Of a DNA stretch of 7,131 nt, positions 1-7,131 are shown in pieces (the stretch's first letter is position 1; every line of letters starts with the position of its first letter). The DNA is taken from positions 1-7,131 of the forward strand of contig JAUHWE010000236.1 of NCBI GenBank assembly GCA_030424825.1. The letters run 5' to 3'. A model generated the notes under the pieces. That model ran no database searches. It was not told where the DNA came from and saw only the letters and a program-made list of their open reading frames with translations. The stretch is from Verrucomicrobiia bacterium (lineage in GTDB: Bacteria; Verrucomicrobiota; Verrucomicrobiia; Opitutales; Opitutaceae). A program made the position numbers and the translations under genes.

Positions 1-1
1 A

Positions 2-115
2 CGATGGGGCAAACCTGCCGAATTGATAGGTCCCGCTCTATTTCTCGCCAGCACTGCGGCTTCCTTCATTACGGGAACCGTCCTCAACGTCGACGGTGGC
101 TACGCCGCCATGTAA
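2..115 (+). CDS. Short-chain dehydrogenase/reductase (SDR), C-terminal fragment
   Basis: Only the last 37 residues lie in the window, in the frame that starts at base 2 and ends at the TAA at 113-115. The tail reads RWGKPAEL, then FLAST, ASFITG and finally NVDGGYAAM. This is the hallmark C-terminus of classical SDRs: R-x-G-x-P-E, then FL-S-x-x-A-S-x-x-TG, then VDGG. Such enzymes are soluble NAD(P)-dependent oxidoreductases acting on sugars, polyols, keto acids or acyl chains. The Rossmann glycine motif and the Tyr-x-x-x-Lys site lie upstream of the window, so substrate and cofactor cannot be called. The cupin gene starts 14 bases downstream on the same strand, which suggests co-transcription and perhaps a shared catabolic pathway. 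The family call is firm; any narrower name would be a guess. Confidence 0.88.
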   Translation, partial: RWGKPAELIGPALFLASTAASFITGTVLNVDGGYAAM

Positions 116-129
116 CGCACGCACCAACC

Positions 130-657
130 ATGCCATTATCCGAGTCCGACCCGAATCCACGCGTCCCCTATCAGCATCCGATGCCACCGGATGCCCAGTC
201 TGACATTGTCGTTCCCAATGCCATTCCCGAAGACGATCGGATCTGGGTTCCCCAAGCTAAGAACGTCTTTTTTCGACCGCTTTGTCTCAACGTTTCCCAA
301 GGCTATTGGATGAATATGCTAAAGGTGACACAATCGGGAGTGCTATCCCGCCACCGGCACCCCAACCCCGTTCATGGCTATGTCATCAAAGGACGCTGGC
401 ACTACCTCGAACATGACTGGGAAGCCACAGAGGGCAGCTACGTTTATGAGCCACCTGGAGAGACTCACACCCTCGTCGTACCCGAAGATGTCGAGGAGAT
501 GATCACCTACTTCCAGGTTAACGGAGTCATGTATTACGTCGACCCCTATGGCAAACACGTCGGTTACGAAGATGTATTCACAAAAATAGACATGTGCCGC
601 AAACACTACACCGAAGTCGGCTTGGGCGAAGACTACGTAAAGCAGTTTATTCGCTAA
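130..657 (+). CDS. Cupin dioxygenase of the 2,4'-dihydroxyacetophenone dioxygenase family
   Basis: A 175-residue single-domain cupin. The first cupin motif is at about residues 75-88 (RHRHPNPVHGYVIKG, with H75 and H77). The second is at about 107-113 (EPPGETH, with H113). The His-x-His plus distal His pattern matches the non-haem iron ligands of 2,4'-dihydroxyacetophenone dioxygenase, and the length is close to that enzyme's (about 177 residues, from memory). That enzyme cleaves the C-C bond of an aromatic alpha-hydroxyketone with O2. The true substrate here may differ, because many family members are uncharacterised. The ATG at 130 gives the family length, but no Shine-Dalgarno is visible, so translational coupling to the SDR is possible. 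ATG 181 (residue 18) is the alternative. The frame stays open upstream to base 4, but that stretch overlaps the SDR. The protein is presumably cytoplasmic, with no signal peptide seen. Confidence 0.8.
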   Translation: MPLSESDPNPRVPYQHPMPPDAQSDIVVPNAIPEDDRIWVPQAKNVFFRPLCLNVSQGYWMNMLKVTQSGVLSRHRHPNPVHGYVIKGRWHYLEHDWEATEGSYVYEPPGETHTLVVPEDVEEMITYFQVNGVMYYVDPYGKHVGYEDVFTKIDMCRKHYTEVGLGEDYVKQFIR

Positions 658-728
658 GGGAATCCTTCAATCTCGATTCATTATTGCCGGGTAACGGGTT
701 ATTTCAGAATCATCAAAAACCTTAGTAA

Positions 729-846
729 TGTAGGTCGCCTCATCCTAGACCCCGACAAGTCGGTGGCTGACCGCGTCCTGCCGAAGCTTTACGCGAAGGA
801 GGAGGCGATATTAATAACAATCGGCAGGTCAGCGACCCGCCCTACA
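729..846. repeat. Imperfect inverted-repeat intergenic element (MITE/REP-like candidate)
   Basis: This sits in the 253-base convergent gap between the cupin and DUF1572 genes. The ends are inverted copies: TGTAGG at 729-734 and CCTACA at 841-846. Inside are further complementary pairs: CCTGCCGA at 777-784 with TCGGCAGG at 821-828, GCTGACC at 766-772 with GGTCAGC at 827-833, and TCGCCTC at 735-741 with GAGGCGA at 802-808. A small palindrome (CCGAC-AA-GTCGG) lies at 752-763. The right arm, read backwards, is a more complete version of the left, as if both derive from one ancestral inverted repeat and the left has suffered indels. It has no coding capacity. It could be a dispersed non-autonomous repeat and might also end transcription from both sides. 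Copy number cannot be judged from one window. Confidence 0.6.
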
Positions 847-910
847 ATCTAAATTAGAGTTAGATTTATGGGACAGTCTCTAACAAATTTTAGTCTGCTG
901 AGTAGCATCA

Positions 911-1456
911 CTACTGATCCTTTGCTATATATTTCTTGGGCACTTCATTGAACGCCTTGGAACCTCCCAATGGTATGCTCAGGCTTTTCCAATTGCTTCC
1001 CGCAAAATGCTTGGATACAAAAACGACTTGTCCCACATGATACGCGTAATGCGTTAATTGCCGGGAAATTGCCTGCAGCACGGTCAGGCTTTCACCGCGA
1101 ATCGTAACTGACCGCGACAGATCCTCTGCATTCAGCACCGCCAATTCCGAGAATAGCACGGACCACGACGACTCCCATCCCGCGATCAGATCTTCATAAC
1201 AATCTGTATCCGTAATCTCAAACTCACTGTCTCGATTGCGCCATTCCTTCTCCCCATCCGTAGTCAAGAAATTCTTCCAGCGTGAAACCATATTGCCCGC
1301 CATGTGCTTGTATATGATTGCAGCACTATTGTCACCCTCTCCCGGCACTTGAAAAAACTGCGCTTTCGAAATCTGCCCTACAGCGTCATCCGACAGTTTC
1401 TTGAGTCGACGAAACTCCCGTATCGAGAGATCAATGAAGTTTTCCAATTCGCTCAT
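911..1456 (-). CDS. DUF1572 family protein (DinB/YfiT-like four-helix fold)
   Basis: A 181-residue protein from the chosen ATG at 1454-1456. It carries the signature blocks I recall for DUF1572: IIYKHMAGN, SRWKNFLTTDGEKEWRNRD, SVTIRGE, VLQAISRQLTHYAYHVGQ and a C-terminal WKSLSIPLGGSKAFN. The family belongs to the DinB superfamily of metal-binding four-helix bundles. Its usual three-His site is present as H51, H136 and H140 (HMAGN and HYAYH). Some DinB-fold relatives use low-molecular-weight thiols such as bacillithiol or mycothiol, but no substrate is known to me for this branch. The longer TTG start at 1510 would overlap the upstream gene by 14 bases, and homologues as I remember them start near MSEL. 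No strong Shine-Dalgarno is visible. The gene lies 40 bases after the stop of the secreted-protein gene on the same strand, so the two may form an operon. Confidence 0.85.
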   Translation of the reverse strand: MSELENFIDLSIREFRRLKKLSDDAVGQISKAQFFQVPGEGDNSAAIIYKHMAGNMVSRWKNFLTTDGEKEWRNRDSEFEITDTDCYEDLIAGWESSWSVLFSELAVLNAEDLSRSVTIRGESLTVLQAISRQLTHYAYHVGQVVFVSKHFAGSNWKSLSIPLGGSKAFNEVPKKYIAKDQ

Positions 1457-1496
1457 CTGCTTTTTAAAAACAATTTCCACGCCAGCAGTTTCCCGC

Positions 1497-2048
1497 TTAT
1501 CGCCACACAAAATTGTTTCTCACCGCCATGATCACATCCAGCTTGGTCAATACGGGGTAGACTTCGGTAAACAAAGTCGCATCATAGCTCACATTGTCAG
1601 TGACGAATGGCTGGTTTCTCAGAACCTTCTTCCCTTTCTCATCTTCGACAAGCGAAACATCCGTAACGATTCGTCCAATATAGGTCAGGAAACCGGCTTT
1701 GACTTCAAACTCATATCTGTCCTGCGACTCATGCCCCTTGGAACCGGACATCGACCAATCGTAGATCTCGTAGATCCCCGGTTTTAGCGAATAGGAGAAG
1801 AGTCCTTTCTTGGGAACGAGCTTTTCCGGTTTCCCCTCCCCGTCTTTCCTGCGAATATAGTAAGTGACACTGGGCTGGGATCGACCCAACTCGCGGGAGA
1901 CAACAGCGGTGGTCCCAAACAGAATGCCATTCGATCTTAAGTCCAGCCATGCCCCTTTATTGGGGACCATCTTCTTTGTCAGACCGCTCTCGCAGAAAAA
2001 CGCGAGAGTCAGAACGAGCATGATGCACAATGGGAGTTTGTCTTTCAT
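1497..2048 (-). CDS. Small secreted or membrane-anchored protein of unknown function (DUF2846-like candidate)
   Basis: I do not firmly recognise this gene. From the ATG at 2046-2048 it encodes 183 residues, and AAGGA lies a few bases upstream as a plausible ribosome binding site. The reading frame extends to about 2165, but that part looks non-coding and would bury the signal peptide. The N-terminus (MKDK, then a hydrophobic stretch at about 5-18) looks like a signal peptide. C19 follows AFF, which is a poor lipobox, so lipidation is doubtful. The rest alternates short beta-type blocks, notably PGIYEIYDW (90-98) and YEFEVKAGFLTYIGRIV (112-128). This 'PG-Y-x-hydrophobic ... F-V-x-x-G-x-x-x-Y-I-G' pattern recalls small envelope beta-sandwich proteins of the DUF2846 kind. 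It is followed by the DUF1572 gene and preceded by the vapC remnant. Confidence 0.65.
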   Translation of the reverse strand: MKDKLPLCIMLVLTLAFFCESGLTKKMVPNKGAWLDLRSNGILFGTTAVVSRELGRSQPSVTYYIRRKDGEGKPEKLVPKKGLFSYSLKPGIYEIYDWSMSGSKGHESQDRYEFEVKAGFLTYIGRIVTDVSLVEDEKGKKVLRNQPFVTDNVSYDATLFTEVYPVLTKLDVIMAVRNNFVWR

Positions 2049-2212
2049 GGATCCTTGTGAACACCGACCACTATGCACCAGAGTTTCGCTTGATCCATCC
2101 TTTCTTGTTGGAAGCGTCCCCTCATCAGGTTTTTCACGTGTATTTAAATATTCCCTAATCGCCACAAAACTCAGCAGCAGCGTGAGGACTAAACCTGGGG
2201 TTCGGACAAACC

Positions 2213-2484
2213 TAGCAAATGGAAACTATCGCGGGGAACTCCTTTGCCGATCGATTTTGCGCTCCTCAATGAATCCATGCACTGCCTCACAGGTACACTC
2301 TGCCACCAAAGGCTAATTATTTAGGAGCGAGAGAAATCTAGCTCTCTTGGCCATGCTTCCTACATGCAATTCCCCAATGATCAGAGAATGGGAGACTACC
2401 TCGCTTTCCTCCAACAGCGCCTTCAAGCACTCGTTTCCTCGATCTCAGAAATCCGATCCAAATCGATGTGTCTACTAGGACCAT
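2213..2484 (-). pseudogene. vapC: Decayed VapC toxin gene (PIN-domain ribonuclease)
   Basis: Reading from the ATG at 2482-2484 gives MVLVDTSIWIGFLRSRKRVL, the textbook start of a PIN-domain toxin with the first catalytic Asp (D5). One extra base near 2421 then shifts the frame. The next frame continues with ALLEESEVVSHSLIIGEL, which contains the second acidic residue (GEL), and runs to AKRARFLSLLNN, where an in-frame TAG (2313-2315) interrupts it. The same frame resumes with PLVAE and GFIEERKID. A second shift near 2249 restores GKGV and FHLL at 2213-2248, equivalent to the usual G-x-G-I-x-x-x-D-x-HLL block. No open product spans these pieces. Intact VapC proteins are Mg-dependent RNases of about 125-135 residues that cut tRNA or rRNA. 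The start lies 2 bases after the remnant vapB stop, the normal operon arrangement. The far C-terminus is not recognisable. Confidence 0.85.
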
Positions 2485-2486
2485 CC

Positions 2487-2670
2487 CTACCGCCGTGGAA
2501 TATCTTCTACATTGGGTGATGCCCCGCCCAGGAAGGGCCAATCACCTCGAGCTCTCTCTCGCTTTCGATGCTTTAAGACCCTCGTGCAGCCGCAGAGTCT
2601 TCTCACCGATTCCCGTCAGCTCAGAGGCCTTCCCCAAAATCTGACTATCGATGTTTAGCGTCGTTCTCAT
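2487..2670 (-). pseudogene. vapB: Decayed VapB antitoxin gene
   Basis: From the ATG at 2668-2670 the sequence reads MRTTLNIDSQILGKASELTG, then IGEKTLRLHEGLKA and RESSR. This closely fits the short ribbon-helix-helix-type VapB antitoxins (MRTTLNID...AAELTGIKEKTALVHEGLRALIARES..., as I remember the family). A TGA at 2542-2544 stands where an Arg codon is expected (RESSR-R-LALLGG). One extra C near 2532 then shifts the frame. Correcting both gives LAL then LGGASPNVEDIPRR and a TAG at 2487-2489, for about 60 residues, a normal VapB length. The piece actually encoded is 42 residues and lacks the toxin-binding tail. Spacing to the vapC start is 2 bases. The parallel decay of both partners argues for true pseudogenes rather than one sequencing error. 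Confidence 0.85.
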
Positions 2671-2800
2671 GCATAAAGGTCTGCACATTCCATGCCGATC
2701 CCAATTTTCAATTTGACCAACTCATTTCCGATCGAATGGGGAAAATTGTCCATTCTTCCCAGTATTCTGCCAACCATCCAGTGCTTCGCTCTAAACGCGA

Positions 2801-2840
2801 AAAACCCCGGCTGTAGCGCTAAGGCGGCAACCGGGGTTTT
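2801..2840. terminator. Strong bidirectional intrinsic terminator after katG
   Basis: Perfect 10-base arms, AAAACCCCGG (2801-2810) and CCGGGGTTTT (2831-2840), flank a 20-base loop. On the - strand the GC stem is followed by a run of T residues, about 52 bases past the katG stop, so it should end the furA-katG transcript. The + strand also gives a T-run after the stem, so it could work in both directions. It insulates katG from the vapBC remnant, which lies on the same strand downstream. Confidence 0.85.
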
Positions 2841-2892
2841 GAATTTTCTTCAAATGGCCCCCTAGGCCATCAAACGAAGTTGGGCTCGTTCA

Positions 2893-5149
<2,257 letters not shown>

Positions 5150-5584
5150 TTAGGATTTCGCTTTGGATTGGCAATCGGGGCAGGAACCCCAGTAAATGAC
5201 TTCCGCCTCGTCGATCCGATAGCCGTGATTGTCTTCGGCATTCAGGCAAGGCGCCCGGCCCTTGGCGCAATCGGTATCCACCAAGGCGCCACACTCCCGG
5301 CACACCAGGTGATGATGATTGTCGACTCGATCTTCATACCGAGCGGCCAAGCCTGCCGGCTGGATCCGACGGATCAGCCCGTGCTCAGACATTACATTCA
5401 ATGTGTCGTAGACCGCTTGGCGGGAAATCGCCCCGATTTCGGAACGCACATGATCGCAGATCTCGTCGGCCATCGTGTGAGGGTGATTCCGGACCGCCTT
5501 ATGTACCGCCAGTCGCTGAGCGGTGACCTGTAGGCCCGCTTCCTTCAACGCTGCAGATACATCTAGGGGTTTGGATGAAGACAT
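5150..5584 (-). CDS. furA: FurA/PerR-type peroxide-responsive repressor beside katG
   Basis: A Fur-family regulator of 144 residues from the ATG at 5582-5584. A TTG at 5599 would add five residues but would run into the candidate operator. The N-terminal winged helix has its recognition helix at about residues 53-74 ([22 protein letters not shown]). The C-terminal half carries the structural zinc site C95-x2-C98 and C135-x2-C138. The regulatory metal site has the RYE block (E84), HHH (90-92) and D103 (LVD). H36 aligns with the oxidisable His37 of Bacillus PerR. The block from [14 protein letters not shown] to [11 protein letters not shown] strongly resembles mycobacterial FurA and Streptomyces CatR/FurS, repressors encoded next to katG that release DNA on oxidation. 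Position 84 is Glu, not the Asp of PerR, as I recall for FurA too. It lies upstream of katG on the same strand with a 37-base gap. Confidence 0.92.
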   Translation of the reverse strand: MSSSKPLDVSAALKEAGLQVTAQRLAVHKAVRNHPHTMADEICDHVRSEIGAISRQAVYDTLNVMSEHGLIRRIQPAGLAARYEDRVDNHHHLVCRECGALVDTDCAKGRAPCLNAEDNHGYRIDEAEVIYWGSCPDCQSKAKS

Positions 5585-5636
5585 CAGAATCCAGAACAAA
5601 CCTAATTCTGGACTAGATCAAGAATTCATTTCAGAA
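5585..5636 (-). promoter_or_regulatory. Candidate FurA operator and furA promoter region
   Basis: A perfect 7-9-7 palindrome, TCCAGAA-N9-TTCTGGA, occupies 5590-5612, five bases upstream of the furA ATG. The core CAGAA (or its complement TTCTG) also occurs at 5585-5589 and 5632-5636, giving four copies in about 50 bases. On the coding strand, TTGATC at 5621-5616 could serve as a -35 element. A -10 17 bases on would be TGTTCT, a weak match that places a start site close to the ATG, and no Shine-Dalgarno is visible, so the message may be leaderless. The position suits autorepression by FurA. The motifs are seen; their function is inferred. Confidence 0.45.
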
Positions 5637-5739
5637 ATTTTTCCTTCCATGATCTCCCGTTGAGTTCCTCTAGTGACACTTTTGCTTCCATATTTAGCTC
5701 GCACCCCAGTGAACCCTTCGATCCGATTCCCATGTATTC

Positions 5740-6615
5740 CTACCAGATCCCCAACAAAAACTGATTCATAATTTCAATACGCTCCGCATCGTAGAAGGCT
5801 GCCCCTCCGTGCTTGGCTCCATGGAGCGGGATGAAGGTCACGTCTAGATCGAGCTCATTGTATTTCCCCAACAATTCAATCGATTGATTGATCGGCATTT
5901 GAGGATCCTGGTCACCGTGGATCATCAGCAAAGGCGGATCCTTCCTGTCGACATGGTTAACGGGGCTCGCGAGGCGGGTTTCCTCAACCAGATCATCTGG
6001 TTGCCCGCCGATGAATGCATCTAACGCTGGCACCCGAACACTCAGGCCATGCGGCGTGGATTGATTGAGAATCGTGGTCAAGTTACTCGCCCCATAGAGG
6101 GATATGATCCCCTGGATGTCGGACGAGACTTTCTCGTTTCCACCCACCGAGCCTTCCAATTGAGACTGACCATTGGTAACGCCAACCTGCGCCGCCAGGT
6201 GGCCGCCTGCGGACGCGCCGATCACAAACACTCGATTTGCCTGCAGCCCGTATTCTTTTTGGTTAGCCCGCAGAAATCGAATGGCCCCTTTGATGTCGTG
6301 TGACTGTGCCGGGAACCGCGCTTGACCGCTCAAGCGGTAGTTCACACTGGCCAATGCCCAACCCTTATCGACGAGCCTGAGGATCGGCACTTTCTCCTTC
6401 GAGCCTGATCGCCAGGCGCCTCCATGTATCCAGACGATCAAACCGTCGTTCGCTTTACCCTTGGGTCTATAAATATCGAGAGCCAGTGAAACATCCCCTA
6501 CCGCGGCGTACACAATGTCTTTGGTAACCATTCGATCCGCCTCCGCGAAACTGAAAATCAGGGAACCGCCGACACAGACCAACGCCACTCCGTATCTCAA
6601 TATTCGATTGATCAT
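5740..6615 (-). CDS. Exported alpha/beta-hydrolase (esterase/lipase of the BD-FAE/HSL-like group)
   Basis: A 291-residue serine hydrolase. The N-terminus (MINRILRYG, then VALVCVGGSLIFSF, then AEA) is a good Sec signal peptide with cleavage near residue 24-26, so it should act in the periplasm or outside the cell. The oxyanion-hole motif HGGAW is at 64-68 and the nucleophile elbow is GASAGG with S135. The acid is most likely D237 (HGDQDPQMP) and the base H269 (HGAKHGG). The HGGxW plus GxSAGG combination with a VNYRLS segment (91-96) is typical of carboxylesterases that include feruloyl, acetyl-xylan and kynurenine-formamidase-like members. In these environmental forms it often accompanies polysaccharide deacylation, but nothing nearby confirms that. 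The gene follows the LpxC-like gene by 133 bases and precedes furA by about 155 bases, and probably has its own promoter. No clear terminator was found after it. Confidence 0.88.
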   Translation of the reverse strand: MINRILRYGVALVCVGGSLIFSFAEADRMVTKDIVYAAVGDVSLALDIYRPKGKANDGLIVWIHGGAWRSGSKEKVPILRLVDKGWALASVNYRLSGQARFPAQSHDIKGAIRFLRANQKEYGLQANRVFVIGASAGGHLAAQVGVTNGQSQLEGSVGGNEKVSSDIQGIISLYGASNLTTILNQSTPHGLSVRVPALDAFIGGQPDDLVEETRLASPVNHVDRKDPPLLMIHGDQDPQMPINQSIELLGKYNELDLDVTFIPLHGAKHGGAAFYDAERIEIMNQFLLGIW

Positions 6616-6748
6616 GAATCAGCTTCATTCCCGAGACGAAAAAAGACAACGCTATTAATGCCAGTTACCTGCAAGAAACACCTTGGGGCACTTGAAATCA
6701 GAATGTCTATGCGGAGGAGCTGGCTTCTCTACTCCTTGCTTAAGTCGA

Positions 6749-7131
6749 TTAGACCTCCACGAGGAGATCATTTGCATAGAGCAACTTAACGAGCTCCACA
6801 TCGGCGAAATGGTTGCCCTTGAAATCCGTAATATTGCCAACAAACCGACCTTCTTCGATTAGGGCCAAAGCGGCCACAAGGTCTAGGATGGCTCGGTGCC
6901 AAGCGGCTTCAAGGGATTTACCTTCGACCAGGTGCGTAGGCTCGTTCACATAACTGTTTTTTCCCGCAACGAGAATGTTCTTCTTGTTGTATCCGATATT
7001 TCGGACATCTGCGAAGATCTTCCCGAAGGTTCGAATGAACATCATTTGTCTCCAGGTCGCATTGGTCCTCGCCGTCGAGCCGTGGTCGAAGGAACGTTCG
7101 TTCAGCACAAACCGGATCCGCTGCTGCCCGA
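6749..7131 (-). CDS. LpxC-like protein (UDP-3-O-acyl-GlcNAc deacetylase family), C-terminal part
   Basis: The frame is open from the window edge to a TAA at 6749-6751, giving about 126 residues, and the N-terminus lies outside. A GTG at 7108 is not a convincing start, because the coding pattern continues upstream. The fold order matches LpxC domain II: a FDH block (about 7092), RTFG (about 7029), a G-x-N-x-Y-V strand region, E-A-A-W-H-R-A-I-L-D (about 6907-6880) and K-G-N-H (about 6817-6809). LpxC deacetylates the UDP-sugar in the first committed step of lipid A synthesis, using Zn bound by two His and one Asp. Here the expected R-H-K-x-L-D-x-x-G-D-L reads W-H-R-A-I-L-D-L-V-A-A-L. One residue appears inserted between His and Asp, and the later catalytic Asp is Ala. 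The final His is kept. It may be a paralogue with another activity or an inactive form, and the family call itself is tentative. Confidence 0.45.
   Translation of the reverse strand, partial: GQQRIRFVLNERSFDHGSTARTNATWRQMMFIRTFGKIFADVRNIGYNKKNILVAGKNSYVNEPTHLVEGKSLEAAWHRAILDLVAALALIEEGRFVGNITDFKGNHFADVELVKLLYANDLLVEV

Noticed and set aside
4..129. N-terminal extension of the cupin frame upstream of the ATG at 130
   Set aside because: This stretch encodes the conserved SDR C-terminus in another frame (ending VDGGYAAM at 115). The extra residues look like out-of-frame translation, and the ATG at 130 already gives the normal family length.
846..866. AATCTAA-N7-TTAGATT inverted repeat beyond the end of the DUF1572 gene
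   Set aside because: The stem is only seven AT-rich pairs with no U-run, too weak to call a terminator. It may just be AT-rich sequence bordering the repeat element.
1864..2316. + strand open frame of 150 residues
   Set aside because: It runs antisense across the start of the secreted-protein gene and into the vapC remnant. The - strand explains both parts better.
2668..2850. - strand open frame of about 60 residues whose TGA overlaps the vapB ATG
   Set aside because: The frame runs through the katG terminator hairpin, has no ribosome binding site or recognisable motif, and the overlap with vapB is most likely chance.
5585..5599. TTG start giving FurA five extra residues
   Set aside because: The five codons have no family support and would overlap the palindromic candidate operator. 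The ATG at 5582-5584 gives a normal FurA N-terminus.
6616..6748. Search for a terminator or promoter between the LpxC-like gene and the esterase
   Set aside because: Only a five-base stem (AGGAG/CTCCT near 6715-6736) and no good -35/-10 pair were found, so nothing is reported.

Overview
The window looks like a piece of an ordinary bacterial chromosome of moderate GC. The taxon cannot be fixed from the sequence alone. A FurA-type repressor beside katG, a DUF1572/DinB-fold protein, an LpxC-like protein (a Gram-negative lipid A family) and decayed vapBC remnants would fit a Gram-negative environmental bacterium. My weak guess is Verrucomicrobiota (Opitutae) or a neighbouring phylum.

Layout. (1) At 1-657 on the + strand, the last 37 residues of a short-chain dehydrogenase/reductase are followed after 14 bases by a complete single-domain cupin of the 2,4'-dihydroxyacetophenone dioxygenase type, probably one catabolic operon. 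(2) The convergent gap at 658-910 carries an imperfect inverted-repeat element of about 118 bases. (3) At 911-2048 on the - strand, a small secreted protein of unknown function is followed by a DUF1572 (DinB-fold) protein. (4) At 2213-2670 on the - strand lie the remains of a vapBC toxin-antitoxin operon. Both genes are recognisable almost end to end but are broken by stop codons and single-base frameshifts. (5) At 2801-5612 on the - strand is a peroxide-stress unit: a furA-type repressor gene with a palindromic candidate operator, then a full-length katG, then a strong hairpin terminator. (6) At 5740-7131 on the - strand are an exported alpha/beta-hydrolase and, at the edge, the C-terminal part of an LpxC-like protein with an altered active site.

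How the genes work together. The clearest functional unit is furA-katG. A metal-dependent repressor of the FurA/PerR group would control itself and the bifunctional catalase-peroxidase downstream, the arrangement known for mycobacterial and streptomycete furA-katG. The SDR and cupin may handle successive steps in breakdown of a hydroxylated ketone or aromatic compound, but the substrate is not visible. The vapBC remnant is genomic wreckage and no longer encodes a working toxin or antitoxin. I saw no RNA genes, CRISPR arrays, insertion sequences or transposases, and no convincing new multi-gene system. The most unusual items are the decayed vapBC, the LpxC-like protein lacking expected catalytic residues, the intergenic inverted-repeat element and the repeated CAGAA/TTCTG motifs around furA.
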